Source of the DNA: Herbidospora mongoliensis | Lineage (GTDB): Bacteria > Actinomycetota > Actinomycetes > Streptosporangiales > Streptosporangiaceae | Direction: 5' to 3' | Length of the DNA: 64,000 bases | Assembly (NCBI RefSeq): GCF_001570545.1 | Contig: NZ_BBXD01000016.1 | Span: forward strand, 62,001 to 126,000 | Translations under genes and position numbers: made by a program | The notes under the pieces: model-generated | What the model was told of the DNA's origin: nothing | Database searches by the model: none | The model's input: the letters and a program-made list of their open reading frames with translations, nothing else | Shown here: positions 18,357-27,838 of the stretch, one piece after another | Layout: each line of letters begins with the position of its first letter | Position numbering within the stretch: the first letter of the stretch is position 1

Positions 18357-19796
18357 ATGCGGAGGGAACGGATGCGTCGGCGGTTGACCGCCCTGGGAGC
18401 GGTGGGAATTGCCACTGCTGGCGCACTGATCGTCTTCCCCGGCACGAGCCAGGGTTCGGCAGAAGGTCCCTACTACTTCAAGTGTGTCGGGCCACTGGCC
18501 GACAACCAGACGATCGCGGCCTCGATCTCGCTCTCGTCGAAAGAGCTGACGGTCGGGCAGCAGCTGGTCATCAACTGGCAGCTCGGTGACGCGCAGCGCA
18601 GCGTGAAGGTCCCCGACCCGCTGAACCCGAACCACGACAAGGGCGGCCACATCGCGGTCACCGCCCGGGTGAAGGCGCACGGCGTGTGGACCGGCCAGGG
18701 CGCGATCGACTCGACGGGCACCCGCCTGATCGAGGAGAGCCGCCTGCGTGACGGCAAGCCGCTGGAGCTCGGCGTGGTCAGCCCGGGTCTGGCGACCGCC
18801 GAGCGGGCGGGCTCCGGCTCCATCGAGGTCGGTCCGATCATCCTGGACCTCGCTCCGGTCGAGTCGACCTGGAACAACGACTTCAACGCGGTCGGCGACT
18901 TCTCGCACTGGTACGGCCCGGGTTGGAACAAGGTCATCGACCCGAATCCCTACTTCGGCAAGACCCACTACGACCAGGACCTCCGCGAGGCCAAGAACGA
19001 GGACGAAGAGGCGACGTTCACCTTCGTCGGCACCGGCGTCGACCTCTTCGGTGACAAGAAGAACGACATGAGCGAGTTCACGCTCGTCACCGACCAGGGC
19101 AACCCGCCCGACGAGGCCTCCCAGCGCTACAACGCCTACTGGCAGGTCGCCGGCGAGCGCCGCGTGCTGGAGAAGTTCACCGCCGCCACCGCGCTGCCCT
19201 ACGGCAAGTACACCGTCAAGATCAAGAACCGGACTCAGGACAAGTACGCCCGGGTCGACGCGTGGAAGGTGTACGCCGACACGGCGGACAACCTGAACGC
19301 CTCGCCCTACCGCACGGTCTGCACCCCTGAGCCGAAGTTCCCGCTGATCCCGCTGACGGTGACCGACGGCGGCAGCACGACCCAGTCCCCGTCGCCCGAC
19401 CCGTCCGGCAACCCGTCGACCACGCCTTCGACCACGCCGTCGACGAACCCTTCGAACACCCCGTCGCAGACGCCCTCGACCACTCCGACCGGCTCGGCGA
19501 CGCCCACGGGCACTCAGTCGCAGACGCCGCAGGAGCGCTTCACGCCGCTGGTCTCGGTGGTCGTGCTCGGCACCCCCACTCCCACGGCGACCACGACCGT
19601 GACCCTCACCTCGACCCCGACCGTGGCCCAGGTGGCGATCACGCCGCTGGGCGGCGCGGCGACGGGCGAGGCACCCGAACGGTCGAACTCCGGCGTCGCG
19701 GTCGTGGCGCTCGGAGCGTTGATGCTGATGGGCGGAATGTTCAGCGGACTCAAGCTGCTGCGCAGGCGCGCGGCCCACTCCGGGGAGCGGGGATGA
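18357..19796 (+). CDS. Surface protein with two-cysteine domain, carbohydrate-binding-like insert and C-terminal anchor
   Basis: A 479-residue exported protein. Signal peptide about residues 1-33 (basic start, then a hydrophobic run). A beta-rich domain opens with YYFKCVGPL (Cys43) and closes with RTVCTPEP (Cys322). Within it, about residues 150-310, is a jelly-roll-like stretch (ATFTFVGTGVDLFGDK to GKYTVKIKN) resembling galactose-binding modules. A Ser/Thr/Pro linker (about 345-420) leads to LGGAATGEAP, a hydrophobic helix and an RRR-containing tail. No LPXTG is present. The stop overlaps the following sortase start (ATGA), linking it to that enzyme. ATG at 18357 has GGAG eight bases upstream. 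Confidence 0.8.
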   Translation: MRRERMRRRLTALGAVGIATAGALIVFPGTSQGSAEGPYYFKCVGPLADNQTIAASISLSSKELTVGQQLVINWQLGDAQRSVKVPDPLNPNHDKGGHIAVTARVKAHGVWTGQGAIDSTGTRLIEESRLRDGKPLELGVVSPGLATAERAGSGSIEVGPIILDLAPVESTWNNDFNAVGDFSHWYGPGWNKVIDPNPYFGKTHYDQDLREAKNEDEEATFTFVGTGVDLFGDKKNDMSEFTLVTDQGNPPDEASQRYNAYWQVAGERRVLEKFTAATALPYGKYTVKIKNRTQDKYARVDAWKVYADTADNLNASPYRTVCTPEPKFPLIPLTVTDGGSTTQSPSPDPSGNPSTTPSTTPSTNPSNTPSQTPSTTPTGSATPTGTQSQTPQERFTPLVSVVVLGTPTPTATTTVTLTSTPTVAQVAITPLGGAATGEAPERSNSGVAVVALGALMLMGGMFSGLKLLRRRAAHSGERG

Positions 19797-21178
19797 CGGA
19801 CAAGCGCAACCCCTATCCGACGCCGGACAACGAGCCGGAGCCGGAGCAGCCGAAGGCGGAGTCCTCCTCGGGGCCCGCGATCGTCCAGCACCCCTACGAC
19901 AGGCTGCTGAAGGCGACCGGCCACAAGCTCGTGAAGGGCGACAGCGGCGAGACGCCGGCCAAGCCCCTGGAGCCCGCGGCCCCGGCGGCCGACGCCACGG
20001 CGGACATCCCCGCGGTGCCTGACGCGACCGCGCCGGGCGGCGTGGTGATGGTCCCGACCGGGTCGGTGCCTCCGGGCATGGTGCCGGTCATGATGGTGCC
20101 GATGAGCCAGGTTCCCGGCGCCGGTGCGCCCGGTGGCCAGGTTCCCGGTCCCGGCGTTCCTGGTGCGGGCATTCCGGGGGCAGGCGTCCCCGGTGCTCAG
20201 GTTCCGGGTGCGGCTGTTCCGGGTGCTCAGGTGCCCGGCGCCGGTGTTCCGGTGGGCGCGGTTCCTGGAGCCGCTGTCTCCGGTACGCCTTCCGGTCAGC
20301 TCGTCCCCGTCATCCAGGTCCCGGCGCAGGCGCCGCCTCCCGGTGGCATGTCCAAGCGCGCCCTCACGGCGCTGCTGGTCGGCGGGTCGTTCAGCGGCAT
20401 CGTGGCGATCATGGCGGGGCTGCTGATGGTGCTCTCGCCGACCTCGCCCGCCGAGGACCAGGCCGCCGACGAGGTCAGCATCCAGGCCGCCGGCAACTCC
20501 TATGTCATTCCGCCGACCGTGGGTCCGGGCGGGCCCGGGGTTCCGCTGACCGCGGCCGACCCGACGGCGCCGCCGCCGCAGCCGGCCACCCAGCCGGTCG
20601 CCCCGCTGACGCTGTCGCCGCAGGTGGTGGCCCAGTCGAACGGCGTGGGCGTCAACATCGAGGTCCCGAAGCCGGACGCGAAGGCGAGCTCGACGCCGAA
20701 GGTGACCGAGCCCAAGACGTCGCGCCCGGTGAAGATCAGCATTCCGGCCGTCGGCGTGAACCGGGCCAAGATCGGTACCGTCGGTGTCACGAAGAAGGGC
20801 GAGATCGGCACTCCTTCGCTGAGCAAGCCGAAGGAGACCGCCTGGTACAAGAACGGCCCCGCGCCGGGTGACCAGGGCCCGGCCGTCATCCTCGGGCACG
20901 TCAACACCCGTTCGGGCGCGGCCGTCTTCAGCCGGCTGCGGGACATCAAGCGCGGCAACAAGATCAGCATCCTGCGGGCGGACGGTAAACTGGCGGTCTT
21001 CACCGTCGACGGCGTCGAGCAGGTCAGCAAGAAGTCCTTCCCGACCAAGCGCGTCTACGGGAACACCATCACCTCAAGCCTTCGGTTGATCACGTGCGGT
21101 GGTGCGTACAATTCGAAGACCCATCACTACACCGACAACATCGTCGTCTACGCGACCCTGACCGAGGTCCGCGGATAG
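19793..21178 (+). CDS. Class F-type sortase with elastin-like N-terminal extension
   Basis: A 461-residue membrane transpeptidase, about twice the usual sortase length. Residues 1-180 are Pro-rich and contain 11 VPGxx pentads (107-161). One transmembrane helix about 187-214, a Pro/Val linker, then the sortase domain about 310-460 with His369 in ILGHVNT and Cys435 in LITCGG followed by DNIVVYA. Sortases cut a sorting motif by the Cys and join the protein to the wall. Odd: no Arg occurs between Cys435 and DNIVVYA, where relatives usually have one. Start overlaps the upstream surface protein stop; it is probably its dedicated anchoring enzyme. Confidence 0.86.
   Translation: MTDKRNPYPTPDNEPEPEQPKAESSSGPAIVQHPYDRLLKATGHKLVKGDSGETPAKPLEPAAPAADATADIPAVPDATAPGGVVMVPTGSVPPGMVPVMMVPMSQVPGAGAPGGQVPGPGVPGAGIPGAGVPGAQVPGAAVPGAQVPGAGVPVGAVPGAAVSGTPSGQLVPVIQVPAQAPPPGGMSKRALTALLVGGSFSGIVAIMAGLLMVLSPTSPAEDQAADEVSIQAAGNSYVIPPTVGPGGPGVPLTAADPTAPPPQPATQPVAPLTLSPQVVAQSNGVGVNIEVPKPDAKASSTPKVTEPKTSRPVKISIPAVGVNRAKIGTVGVTKKGEIGTPSLSKPKETAWYKNGPAPGDQGPAVILGHVNTRSGAAVFSRLRDIKRGNKISILRADGKLAVFTVDGVEQVSKKSFPTKRVYGNTITSSLRLITCGGAYNSKTHHYTDNIVVYATLTEVRG
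20111..20275 (+). repeat. Eleven 15-bp repeats encoding elastin-like pentapeptides
   Basis: Eleven in-frame 15-base units encode VPGAG, APGGQ, VPGPG, VPGAG, IPGAG, VPGAQ, VPGAA, VPGAQ, VPGAG, VPVGA, VPGAA. This is the VPGxG pattern of elastin. The tract lies before the membrane helix of the sortase, so by the usual topology it would be cytoplasmic. Confidence 0.85.
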
Positions 21179-21200
21179 ACGGGCGTTCCGGGGGCAAGCG

Positions 21201-22535
21201 ATGAGGATGTTGAAGACGCGTGCCCGTTTCGCCGTGCGCGGAGCGGGCGCGGGGGCTGCGGCGGCCCTGCTGTTACTCGGCCTCCCCGCGCTGGCCGGGA
21301 ACACCGACGGCACGGCGACCTACGAGTGCCGTAAGGGCGCGGAGACGTCGGCGACGCCCTACCAGGTGCGGGTGCTCCTCGGGGCACCCGACCAGCCGAC
21401 TCCGAGCCAGGCCGTGTCGATCGTCTGGAGCGTGGCCCCCGGAACACCCACGGCGAGCGGCGGACCGGTCCTGGTGCTGCCGACGCCGTTGGCGGTGGGC
21501 GACCAGGTCGCCGCCCAGGGCATGCTGCGGGCCACCGGCCCCGCGCTGACTCCTCCGACCGGCACCCCCACCCCCACTCCGAGCACGACGCCCAGCGCGA
21601 CACCGAGCGGGTCGACGAGCCAGACCCCCAGCACGACCCCCAGCACGACACCGAGCACGACCCCGAGCGGGACTCCCACCCCGACTCCGAGCTGGACCCC
21701 CACTCCGCGATGGACTCCCACGCCGAAGTGGACCCCGACCCCCAAGTGGACGCCCACTCCCAGGTGGACCCCGACGCCGAGGTGGACACCGACTCCCCGG
21801 TGGACGCCCACCCCGGGTTGGACTCCTACGCCAGGGTGGACGCCTACTCCGGGCTGGACTCCCACGCCGGGCTGGACTCCTACGCCAGGGTGGACCCCCA
21901 CCCCGGGCTGGACTTCCACCGCTACTCAGACGGTCCCGCCGCCCGGCGAGCCGGACGGTGAGTACCCGGTGTACCCCGGCGCGACGGCCAACGCTACGGT
22001 GACGGTCAGCGTGGCGGTCACCCAAGGCGCCAGCGTCTACCCGATCCCGCCGCTCGTGGGGGTCATCACTCCTACGGCGACCGGTGTGTTCGAGGTGTCC
22101 GCGCGTGACTTCGTGCTGCGGGTGAGGCCTACGGGCGGCACCGCGGACGTGGCGCTCTACAGCTGCATCCTGCCCGAGACCGCCACCCCGGTGGCCCTCA
22201 AGATCACCGTCGTCGCGTCCCCGACGCCCACGGCGTCCACGACCCCCAGTTCCTCCGACACCCCGACCCCCACCCCGACCGACAGCGGCACACCGACGCC
22301 CAGGGGCACGGTGACCGCGACCGCCACGGTGACCGCTGACACGCCGGTCGACCGCTCCACCCGCACCGCGACAGCGACCGTCACCGCTCAGGTCGAGACC
22401 CCCGACGGGGGTGTCGCCACCGGCGGAGGAGGGGTTCTGGGGCCGGACGGGCGGGTGTTCGTGCTGGCCGGAGGCACTGTCACGCTCGCCGCGATGGTCG
22501 GCGGGCTGTTACTGCGGAGACGCGTGGTTTCTTGA
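21201..22535 (+). CDS. Surface protein with WTPTPx repeat and sortase-type C-terminus
   Basis: A 444-residue exported protein. Signal peptide about 1-34. Beta-rich domain starts TATYECRKG (Cys43) and ends [10 protein letters not shown] (Cys322), homologous to the next gene product. Between them are a TPTPS-rich stretch and 12 WTPTPx hexapeptides (165-236). After a second Ser/Thr/Pro linker comes VETPDGG then VATGGGG (about 398-410), a hydrophobic helix and RRR. This resembles a non-LPXTG sorting signal. It lies 22 bases after the first sortase gene; the ATG at 21201 has only a weak G-rich ribosome-binding site. Confidence 0.8.
   Translation: MRMLKTRARFAVRGAGAGAAAALLLLGLPALAGNTDGTATYECRKGAETSATPYQVRVLLGAPDQPTPSQAVSIVWSVAPGTPTASGGPVLVLPTPLAVGDQVAAQGMLRATGPALTPPTGTPTPTPSTTPSATPSGSTSQTPSTTPSTTPSTTPSGTPTPTPSWTPTPRWTPTPKWTPTPKWTPTPRWTPTPRWTPTPRWTPTPGWTPTPGWTPTPGWTPTPGWTPTPGWTPTPGWTSTATQTVPPPGEPDGEYPVYPGATANATVTVSVAVTQGASVYPIPPLVGVITPTATGVFEVSARDFVLRVRPTGGTADVALYSCILPETATPVALKITVVASPTPTASTTPSSSDTPTPTPTDSGTPTPRGTVTATATVTADTPVDRSTRTATATVTAQVETPDGGVATGGGGVLGPDGRVFVLAGGTVTLAAMVGGLLLRRRVVS
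21693..21908 (+). repeat. Twelve 18-bp repeats encoding WTPTPx
   Basis: Twelve perfect-period 18-base units encode Trp-Thr-Pro-Thr-Pro-x. The sixth residue is R, K, K, R, R, R in units 1-6 and G in units 7-12; a degenerate thirteenth unit WTSTAT follows. Codons vary between units, but units 7-12 are nearly identical at DNA level, suggesting recent expansion by slippage. Confidence 0.92.
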
Positions 22536-22653
22536 CGTAATCTTGACTGATTGTGGTCAGAGTTGGGGTTGTCTCTGCCTTCTCCCAGGCTTTGTCCCTA
22601 GGATCTCCCCATCCGCCATGAAACGGTCATCGAATCTGAAACGGAGAGAGTCA

Positions 22654-23547
22654 GTGCTGAAAGACAAGGCACGGCGACGCATCGCAACTAAGGCCGCCGC
22701 AGCCGGTGTGGTCAGCGCTGGGTTTCTTCTTGGCATCGGACCCATGCTCACCAGCGCCACGGCCGACACCAAGACCGTGAGCTACTCCTGCATCCCGACA
22801 CTCGCCGGCGATGTGGGCACCGCGGCCAACTATGACGTGACCGTCGCCCTGAACTCATCGGTGACGGCCGGGATCATCGGCACCCCGTTCACCGCGAACG
22901 TCTCGCTGGGCGGCACCGCGCTTCCGCCGGCCCCGGCGGCGCTCGAAACGACGGACTCGATCCAGGTGGCCGCCGAGATCGAGATCAAGGGCAACGGCAG
23001 CGCGGCGGCGATCGCCACGGTGACTCCCTCGGCCTCCGTCGCCCCGGCGGCTCCGGTCTCCATGGGCGGCGCGCTCCCGGCCCTGCCGACCCCCACGGCC
23101 TCGATCACGCCGTTGACCGGCACGACGCAGCTCATCCTGACGGCCAAGACGTTCACGCTCCGGCTCATGAAGGGCACCACGGAAGCCGCCAAGTTCGTCT
23201 GCACCCTGCCGACGGTGGCTCCCCTCCCGACGCCGGCCTCCGCGACCCTGGCCGTCAGCACCGCCGGGACCAGCACCACCCCGACGCCCACGCCGACGCC
23301 GACCCCCACGCCGACTCCGACGCCGTCCGCGCCGAAGCCGACCAAGACGGTGACCGAGACCGCCACGGCCGAGGTGCCCGTCGACGACGACCAGGTCGAG
23401 ACGCCCGACGGCGGCGTGGCGACCGGCGGCGGCGGTGTGCTCGGTCCGGACGGACGGGTGTTCGTGCTGACCGGCTCGGCGATCGTGCTCGCGGCCGGCA
23501 TCGGCGGACTGTTCATGCGTTCCCGGCGACGCCCATACCAGGGATGA
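22654..23547 (+). CDS. Surface protein with two-cysteine domain and sortase-type C-terminus
   Basis: A 297-residue exported protein. Signal peptide about 1-38 (MLKDKARRRIATK, then hydrophobic). The beta-rich domain runs from VSYSCIPTL (Cys46) to KFVCTLPT (Cys183) without the repeat insert seen in its upstream paralogue. A TPTP linker precedes VETPDGG and VATGGGG (about 247-260), a hydrophobic helix and RSRRRP. The GTG start has ACGGAGAGAG just upstream; an in-frame ATG at 22618 would add 12 residues and has no ribosome-binding site. Eight bases separate its stop from the second sortase gene. Confidence 0.8.
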   Translation: MLKDKARRRIATKAAAAGVVSAGFLLGIGPMLTSATADTKTVSYSCIPTLAGDVGTAANYDVTVALNSSVTAGIIGTPFTANVSLGGTALPPAPAALETTDSIQVAAEIEIKGNGSAAAIATVTPSASVAPAAPVSMGGALPALPTPTASITPLTGTTQLILTAKTFTLRLMKGTTEAAKFVCTLPTVAPLPTPASATLAVSTAGTSTTPTPTPTPTPTPTPTPSAPKPTKTVTETATAEVPVDDDQVETPDGGVATGGGGVLGPDGRVFVLTGSAIVLAAGIGGLFMRSRRRPYQG

Positions 23548-23554
23548 GGCGCCG

Positions 23555-24370
23555 GTGACCGGCTACTACCCGCAGCAGGATCCGAACCAGCAGCCGCAGG
23601 GCTATGTCTACTACCAGCAGGTTCCGGCGGCGCCTCAGCCGGAACCCGAGGGCAGGAACGGCACCCAGCTCGTCCGGTTGGTGCTGGTCATCGCGGCGGT
23701 GGCCGGTCTCCTGACCGTTGGCCTGGGTCTGGTCTTCATCCTGGGCAACCCGGAGGAGTACCGCGAGCCCACTGATCGGGTGACGCTGAAGAACGCCATG
23801 CTCCCCGAGGTGGGTCGTGGCGGCGGTCCGGAGCTGCCGCAGGCCGTTCCTGAGGCGCCGGCCCCGTTGCCGCCGATCGCGCCGGTCTCGCCCATGACGC
23901 AGCCGTCCTCGCCCAAGCGCCTCATCATCAAGCGGCTGAACATCGACGCGCCGATCCGTTCGGTGGGCCTCGACAAGAACGGCGCGATCGAGCCGCCGCC
24001 GCTCGCCAACACGAACCTGGCCGGGTGGTACCGGAACGGCCCCACTCCGGGCTCGGCCGGTCCGGCCACCATCGTCGGGCACCGGGACACCACGAACGCC
24101 CCGGCGGTTTTCAACCGGCTGGCGGAGATGAAGTATGGCGACACCGTGGAAGTGGTCCGGCAGGACGGCACCGTCGCGATCTACACGGTCGGTGGCATCG
24201 AGCAGGCCGACAAGACGACCTTCCCGACCGAGCGGGTCTACGGCGACAGCGACATGGCCGAGCTCAGATTGATCACATGTGGTGGAACTTACAACCGCTC
24301 CACCCGTCACTACGTAGACAATGTCATCGTTTACGCGACGATGACAGGGACGCGCCTAGCCTCGTCCTGA
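23555..24370 (+). CDS. Class F-type sortase
   Basis: A 271-residue membrane sortase of normal length. Gln/Pro/Tyr-rich cytoplasmic start (1-38), membrane helix about 42-63, linker, sortase domain about 125-270. His176 in IVGHRDT and Cys242 in LITCGG; nearby Arg in STRHYVDN could be the active-site Arg. It shares GWYRNGPTPGS and LITCGG with the other sortase (AWYKNGPAPGD). GTG start at 23555, GAGG box about 6 bases upstream. It follows two surface-protein genes whose C-termini are nearly identical, which are the likely substrates. Confidence 0.88.
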   Translation: MTGYYPQQDPNQQPQGYVYYQQVPAAPQPEPEGRNGTQLVRLVLVIAAVAGLLTVGLGLVFILGNPEEYREPTDRVTLKNAMLPEVGRGGGPELPQAVPEAPAPLPPIAPVSPMTQPSSPKRLIIKRLNIDAPIRSVGLDKNGAIEPPPLANTNLAGWYRNGPTPGSAGPATIVGHRDTTNAPAVFNRLAEMKYGDTVEVVRQDGTVAIYTVGGIEQADKTTFPTERVYGDSDMAELRLITCGGTYNRSTRHYVDNVIVYATMTGTRLASS

Positions 24371-24391
24371 CTTCTACGTAAGGAGGGGCAC

Positions 24392-25462
24392 ATGGGTCTT
24401 CTGTCCAATCTGCTGCTACCTGGCCGTCTTCGCACCGGCCCCACGGTTTTGCTACCGGCGAAGACCAAGCCCGAGGCGATCCTGGAGCTGGTCCGGCTGG
24501 CCGACCCGCAGGCCGAGCTCGACGGCGCCGACGTGCTGGCCGCCGCGACCCGGATCCACGAGGGCATCGAGCTGACCGGCGACCTGGCGAAGAAACTCGG
24601 CCTCGACGGCGAGGAGAAGCTCTGGGCCCACCGCGTGGTGGCCGAGCGCCCGCTCCCGGTCGACTACTACGACAAGCTGCTGGCGGCCGGGCTCGCCTAC
24701 CGCCTCGGCGGTTACTACCTGTGCCAGGGCTCGGCCGACGACCCGGCGGAGGACACCGAGCTGGAGTACGCGGTCTACCTCCCAGCCGTCGAGGAATCGG
24801 AGCTGACCCCGGCGCTGATCAAGATCCTCGGTACGGAAGAGGACACTGTTACCGAAGAGAGCCCTGAGGACGACTCTGAGGCCCTCGCGGACGCGCCTGC
24901 GGCAGACGTACCGGAATCGGTCGAAAGCGGGGCAGAAGGCCCCGGGAGCGGCCCGGAAGACGTGCTTGCGGAAAGCGCGCCGGAACCGTCCGAAGACAAG
25001 CCGGAAGCCGCCACCGACGAGACCCCTGAAGCTGAGGGGACCACCGAGGCCAAAGCCGACGGAACCGCCGAGACCGCCGAGGACTCGTCGGAAGACGCCA
25101 CCGACGAAGCCGGGCCCGGGAGCGCGGCCGGCGAAAGCGCTTCGGACGACGCCGAGGCAGCGGCGGTCAAGGCGCGTAAGTCGCGCTGGTCCGCCGACGG
25201 TGTCTACGAGGCCGCCGGCTTCCGGGTCTCGGTAACGCCTGTGCATCGTTTTCCAGCCGCCGTGGCCGGGCTGATGCCCTACGCCACCGAGGTTGTCAAG
25301 ATCACGGTCAGCGTGATCGAGGAGCTCGAAGGCGACGCTCGCATGCTCGATCCCGGCAACGTCGCCCTCGCCCTCGGGACGGCTCTTGACGGTCCCGTGG
25401 TCGACCACTGGGGATTCCAGGTCTTCGAACCCGCCGATCTCCTCCCGCCCAGGAGCGTCTGA
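24392..25462 (+). CDS. Unknown protein, two folded ends joined by a long acidic linker
   Basis: A 356-residue soluble protein; no signal peptide. Residues 1-145 are folded and mixed alpha/beta (ILELVRLADPQAELDGADV), 146-255 are a disordered Glu/Asp/Ala/Ser/Thr/Pro stretch with almost no basic residues, and 256-356 form a second domain (SRWSADGVYEAAGFRVSVTP). I do not recognise either domain. AAGGAGGGG lies 7 bases before the ATG, predicting strong translation. It follows the second sortase by 21 bases and may be cotranscribed, but its role with sortases is unsupported. Confidence 0.75.
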   Translation: MGLLSNLLLPGRLRTGPTVLLPAKTKPEAILELVRLADPQAELDGADVLAAATRIHEGIELTGDLAKKLGLDGEEKLWAHRVVAERPLPVDYYDKLLAAGLAYRLGGYYLCQGSADDPAEDTELEYAVYLPAVEESELTPALIKILGTEEDTVTEESPEDDSEALADAPAADVPESVESGAEGPGSGPEDVLAESAPEPSEDKPEAATDETPEAEGTTEAKADGTAETAEDSSEDATDEAGPGSAAGESASDDAEAAAVKARKSRWSADGVYEAAGFRVSVTPVHRFPAAVAGLMPYATEVVKITVSVIEELEGDARMLDPGNVALALGTALDGPVVDHWGFQVFEPADLLPPRSV

Positions 25463-25492
25463 GAAGGGTCTGGGGTAGCCTCCGAAGTAACG

Positions 25493-25509
25493 ACCGAATG
25501 TTGCTCGGT
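25493..25509. promoter_or_regulatory. Inverted repeat before the thiolase gene
   Basis: ACCGA-7-TCGGT is an inverted repeat placed 24 bases before the thiolase GTG. Position and size suit a repressor operator such as those of TetR-type lipid regulators; the regulator is unknown. Confidence 0.35.
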
Positions 25510-25532
25510 TTCGTGAACAGGTGGAGGCCATC

Positions 25533-26674
<1,142 letters not shown>

Positions 26675-26678
<4 letters not shown>

Positions 26679-27691
26679 AGCTCCGGCATCGACGGTGCCG
26701 TGGAATCGCGTATGACCAGCCGGGTGGGCATGCTGTGCACGCCCGGCGTGGCCTTTCCGTCGATCGCGGCGAACAGGTGCTGGGCGGCGGTGTGGCCGAG
26801 GCGTTCCAGGTCGGGGTCGATCGTGGTGAGGGTGGGCCGGGTCTCCTCCGACAGCACCTCCCAGTTGTCGTAGCCGATGACCGCGATGTCGTCGGGCACC
26901 CGGCGGCCCCTCTCCCTGGCCGCCTCGATGAACCCGGCGGCGATCTGGTCGTTGCCGCAGAACACCGCGTCAAGTTTCGGCTCGTTCAGCAGCAGCATGT
27001 CGGCGGCGAGCCGCCCCCAGCGCTGTGACCAGGCGCCGTACAGCGTCTCCCCAGCCAGTTCGAGACCGGCCTCGTCGAGGGTCCCGCGGATTCCCCGATC
27101 CCGGTCGGTGGCGGCCTTGTAGTCGGTGGGGCCGGTGATGTGGGCGATGCGGGTCCGTCCGGTGGCGATCAGGTGGCGCACGGCGAGCCTGGCGCCGCCT
27201 TCGTCGTCGGGGACGAACGACACGTCCGCGGGGTCGTCCGAGGGCGCGTAGGCGTACACCACGGGGACCGGAACGTCCTTGGTGATGGACGGGCGTGGGT
27301 TGGTGCTCTCGCCGACCACGATGAGGCCGTCGACCCGGCGGGATAGCAGTGTGCGGATGTAGTGCTGCTCCCGGATCGCGTCGCCGCGGGCGTCGCAGAG
27401 CAGCACCGCCATCTCACCCGCGCCGAAAGCGTTTTCCGCGCCCAGGAGCACCGGGATGCCGAACCGGCCCACCATGTCGCTCGTAAGCAGCCCGACGGTG
27501 CGGGTCTGCCCGCTGAGCAGGCCCTGGGCCAGCACATTCGGCTGGAAACTGAGCTGTGTGGCCGCGTCGATGACCAGTTGCCTGGTGGTCGCGCGGACGT
27601 CGTCCTTGCCGTTGAGAGCCTTGGAGGCTGTGGCGACGGAGACGCCCGCAAGGGCGGCCACGTCGGTTATGGTCGCGCGTCTCGTCGTCAC
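26675..27691 (-). CDS. LacI-family transcriptional repressor of the sugar locus
   Basis: A 338-residue regulator. The DNA-binding head TITDVAALAGVSVATASKAL is at residues 8-27, followed by the hinge and a periplasmic-binding-like sugar domain (AVFCGNDQIAAGFIEA, IAVIGYDNWEV). The GTG at 27691 starts just before the head; a TTG at 27727 would add 12 odd residues. It is divergent from the sugar ABC transporter. An operator-like palindrome lies in its own leader (27695-27708) and a similar site at the divergent promoter (27781-27794), so autoregulation and control of the transporter/glycosidase genes is likely. Inducer unknown, probably an arabino-oligosaccharide. Confidence 0.9.
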
Positions 27692-27694
27692 TCC

Positions 27695-27708
27695 CGAAAA
27701 CCCTTTCG
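27695..27708. promoter_or_regulatory. LacI-type operator 1 (repressor gene leader)
   Basis: CGAAAaccctTTCG-type site: CGAAAACCCTTTCG, perfect arms CGAAA/TTTCG. It lies between the likely repressor -10 (TATGAT, minus strand, 27733-27738) and the GTG at 27691, so binding would limit the repressor's own synthesis. Confidence 0.55.
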
Positions 27709-27750
27709 CCTGACACTTCCTGGTCAAACGGCATCATACCCGGCATACCG

Positions 27751-27779
27751 TTGACACTAGTGCAGGTTTCTTCTACGTT
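27751..27779 (+). promoter_or_regulatory. Promoter of the sugar ABC transporter operon
   Basis: -35 TTGACA (27751-27756), 17-base spacer, -10 TACGTT (27774-27779). The -35 is a perfect consensus hexamer. The start point should fall near 27786, inside operator 2. Confidence 0.7.
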
Positions 27780-27780
27780 A

Positions 27781-27794
27781 CGAAAACCTTTTAG
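27781..27794. promoter_or_regulatory. LacI-type operator 2 (transporter promoter)
   Basis: CGAAAACCTTTTAG differs from operator 1 at two positions and starts one base after the -10, covering the expected start point. This is the classical place for a repressor to block initiation. Confidence 0.5.
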
Positions 27795-27838
27795 GTGATT
27801 TCGGTCGTCGGTTCGGGGGGTATCGGAAGGAGCAGGCC

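Noticed and set aside
21541-21920. CRISPR-like array
   Set aside because: The regular 18-bp units are in-frame WTPTPx codons with no spacers; no cas genes are present.
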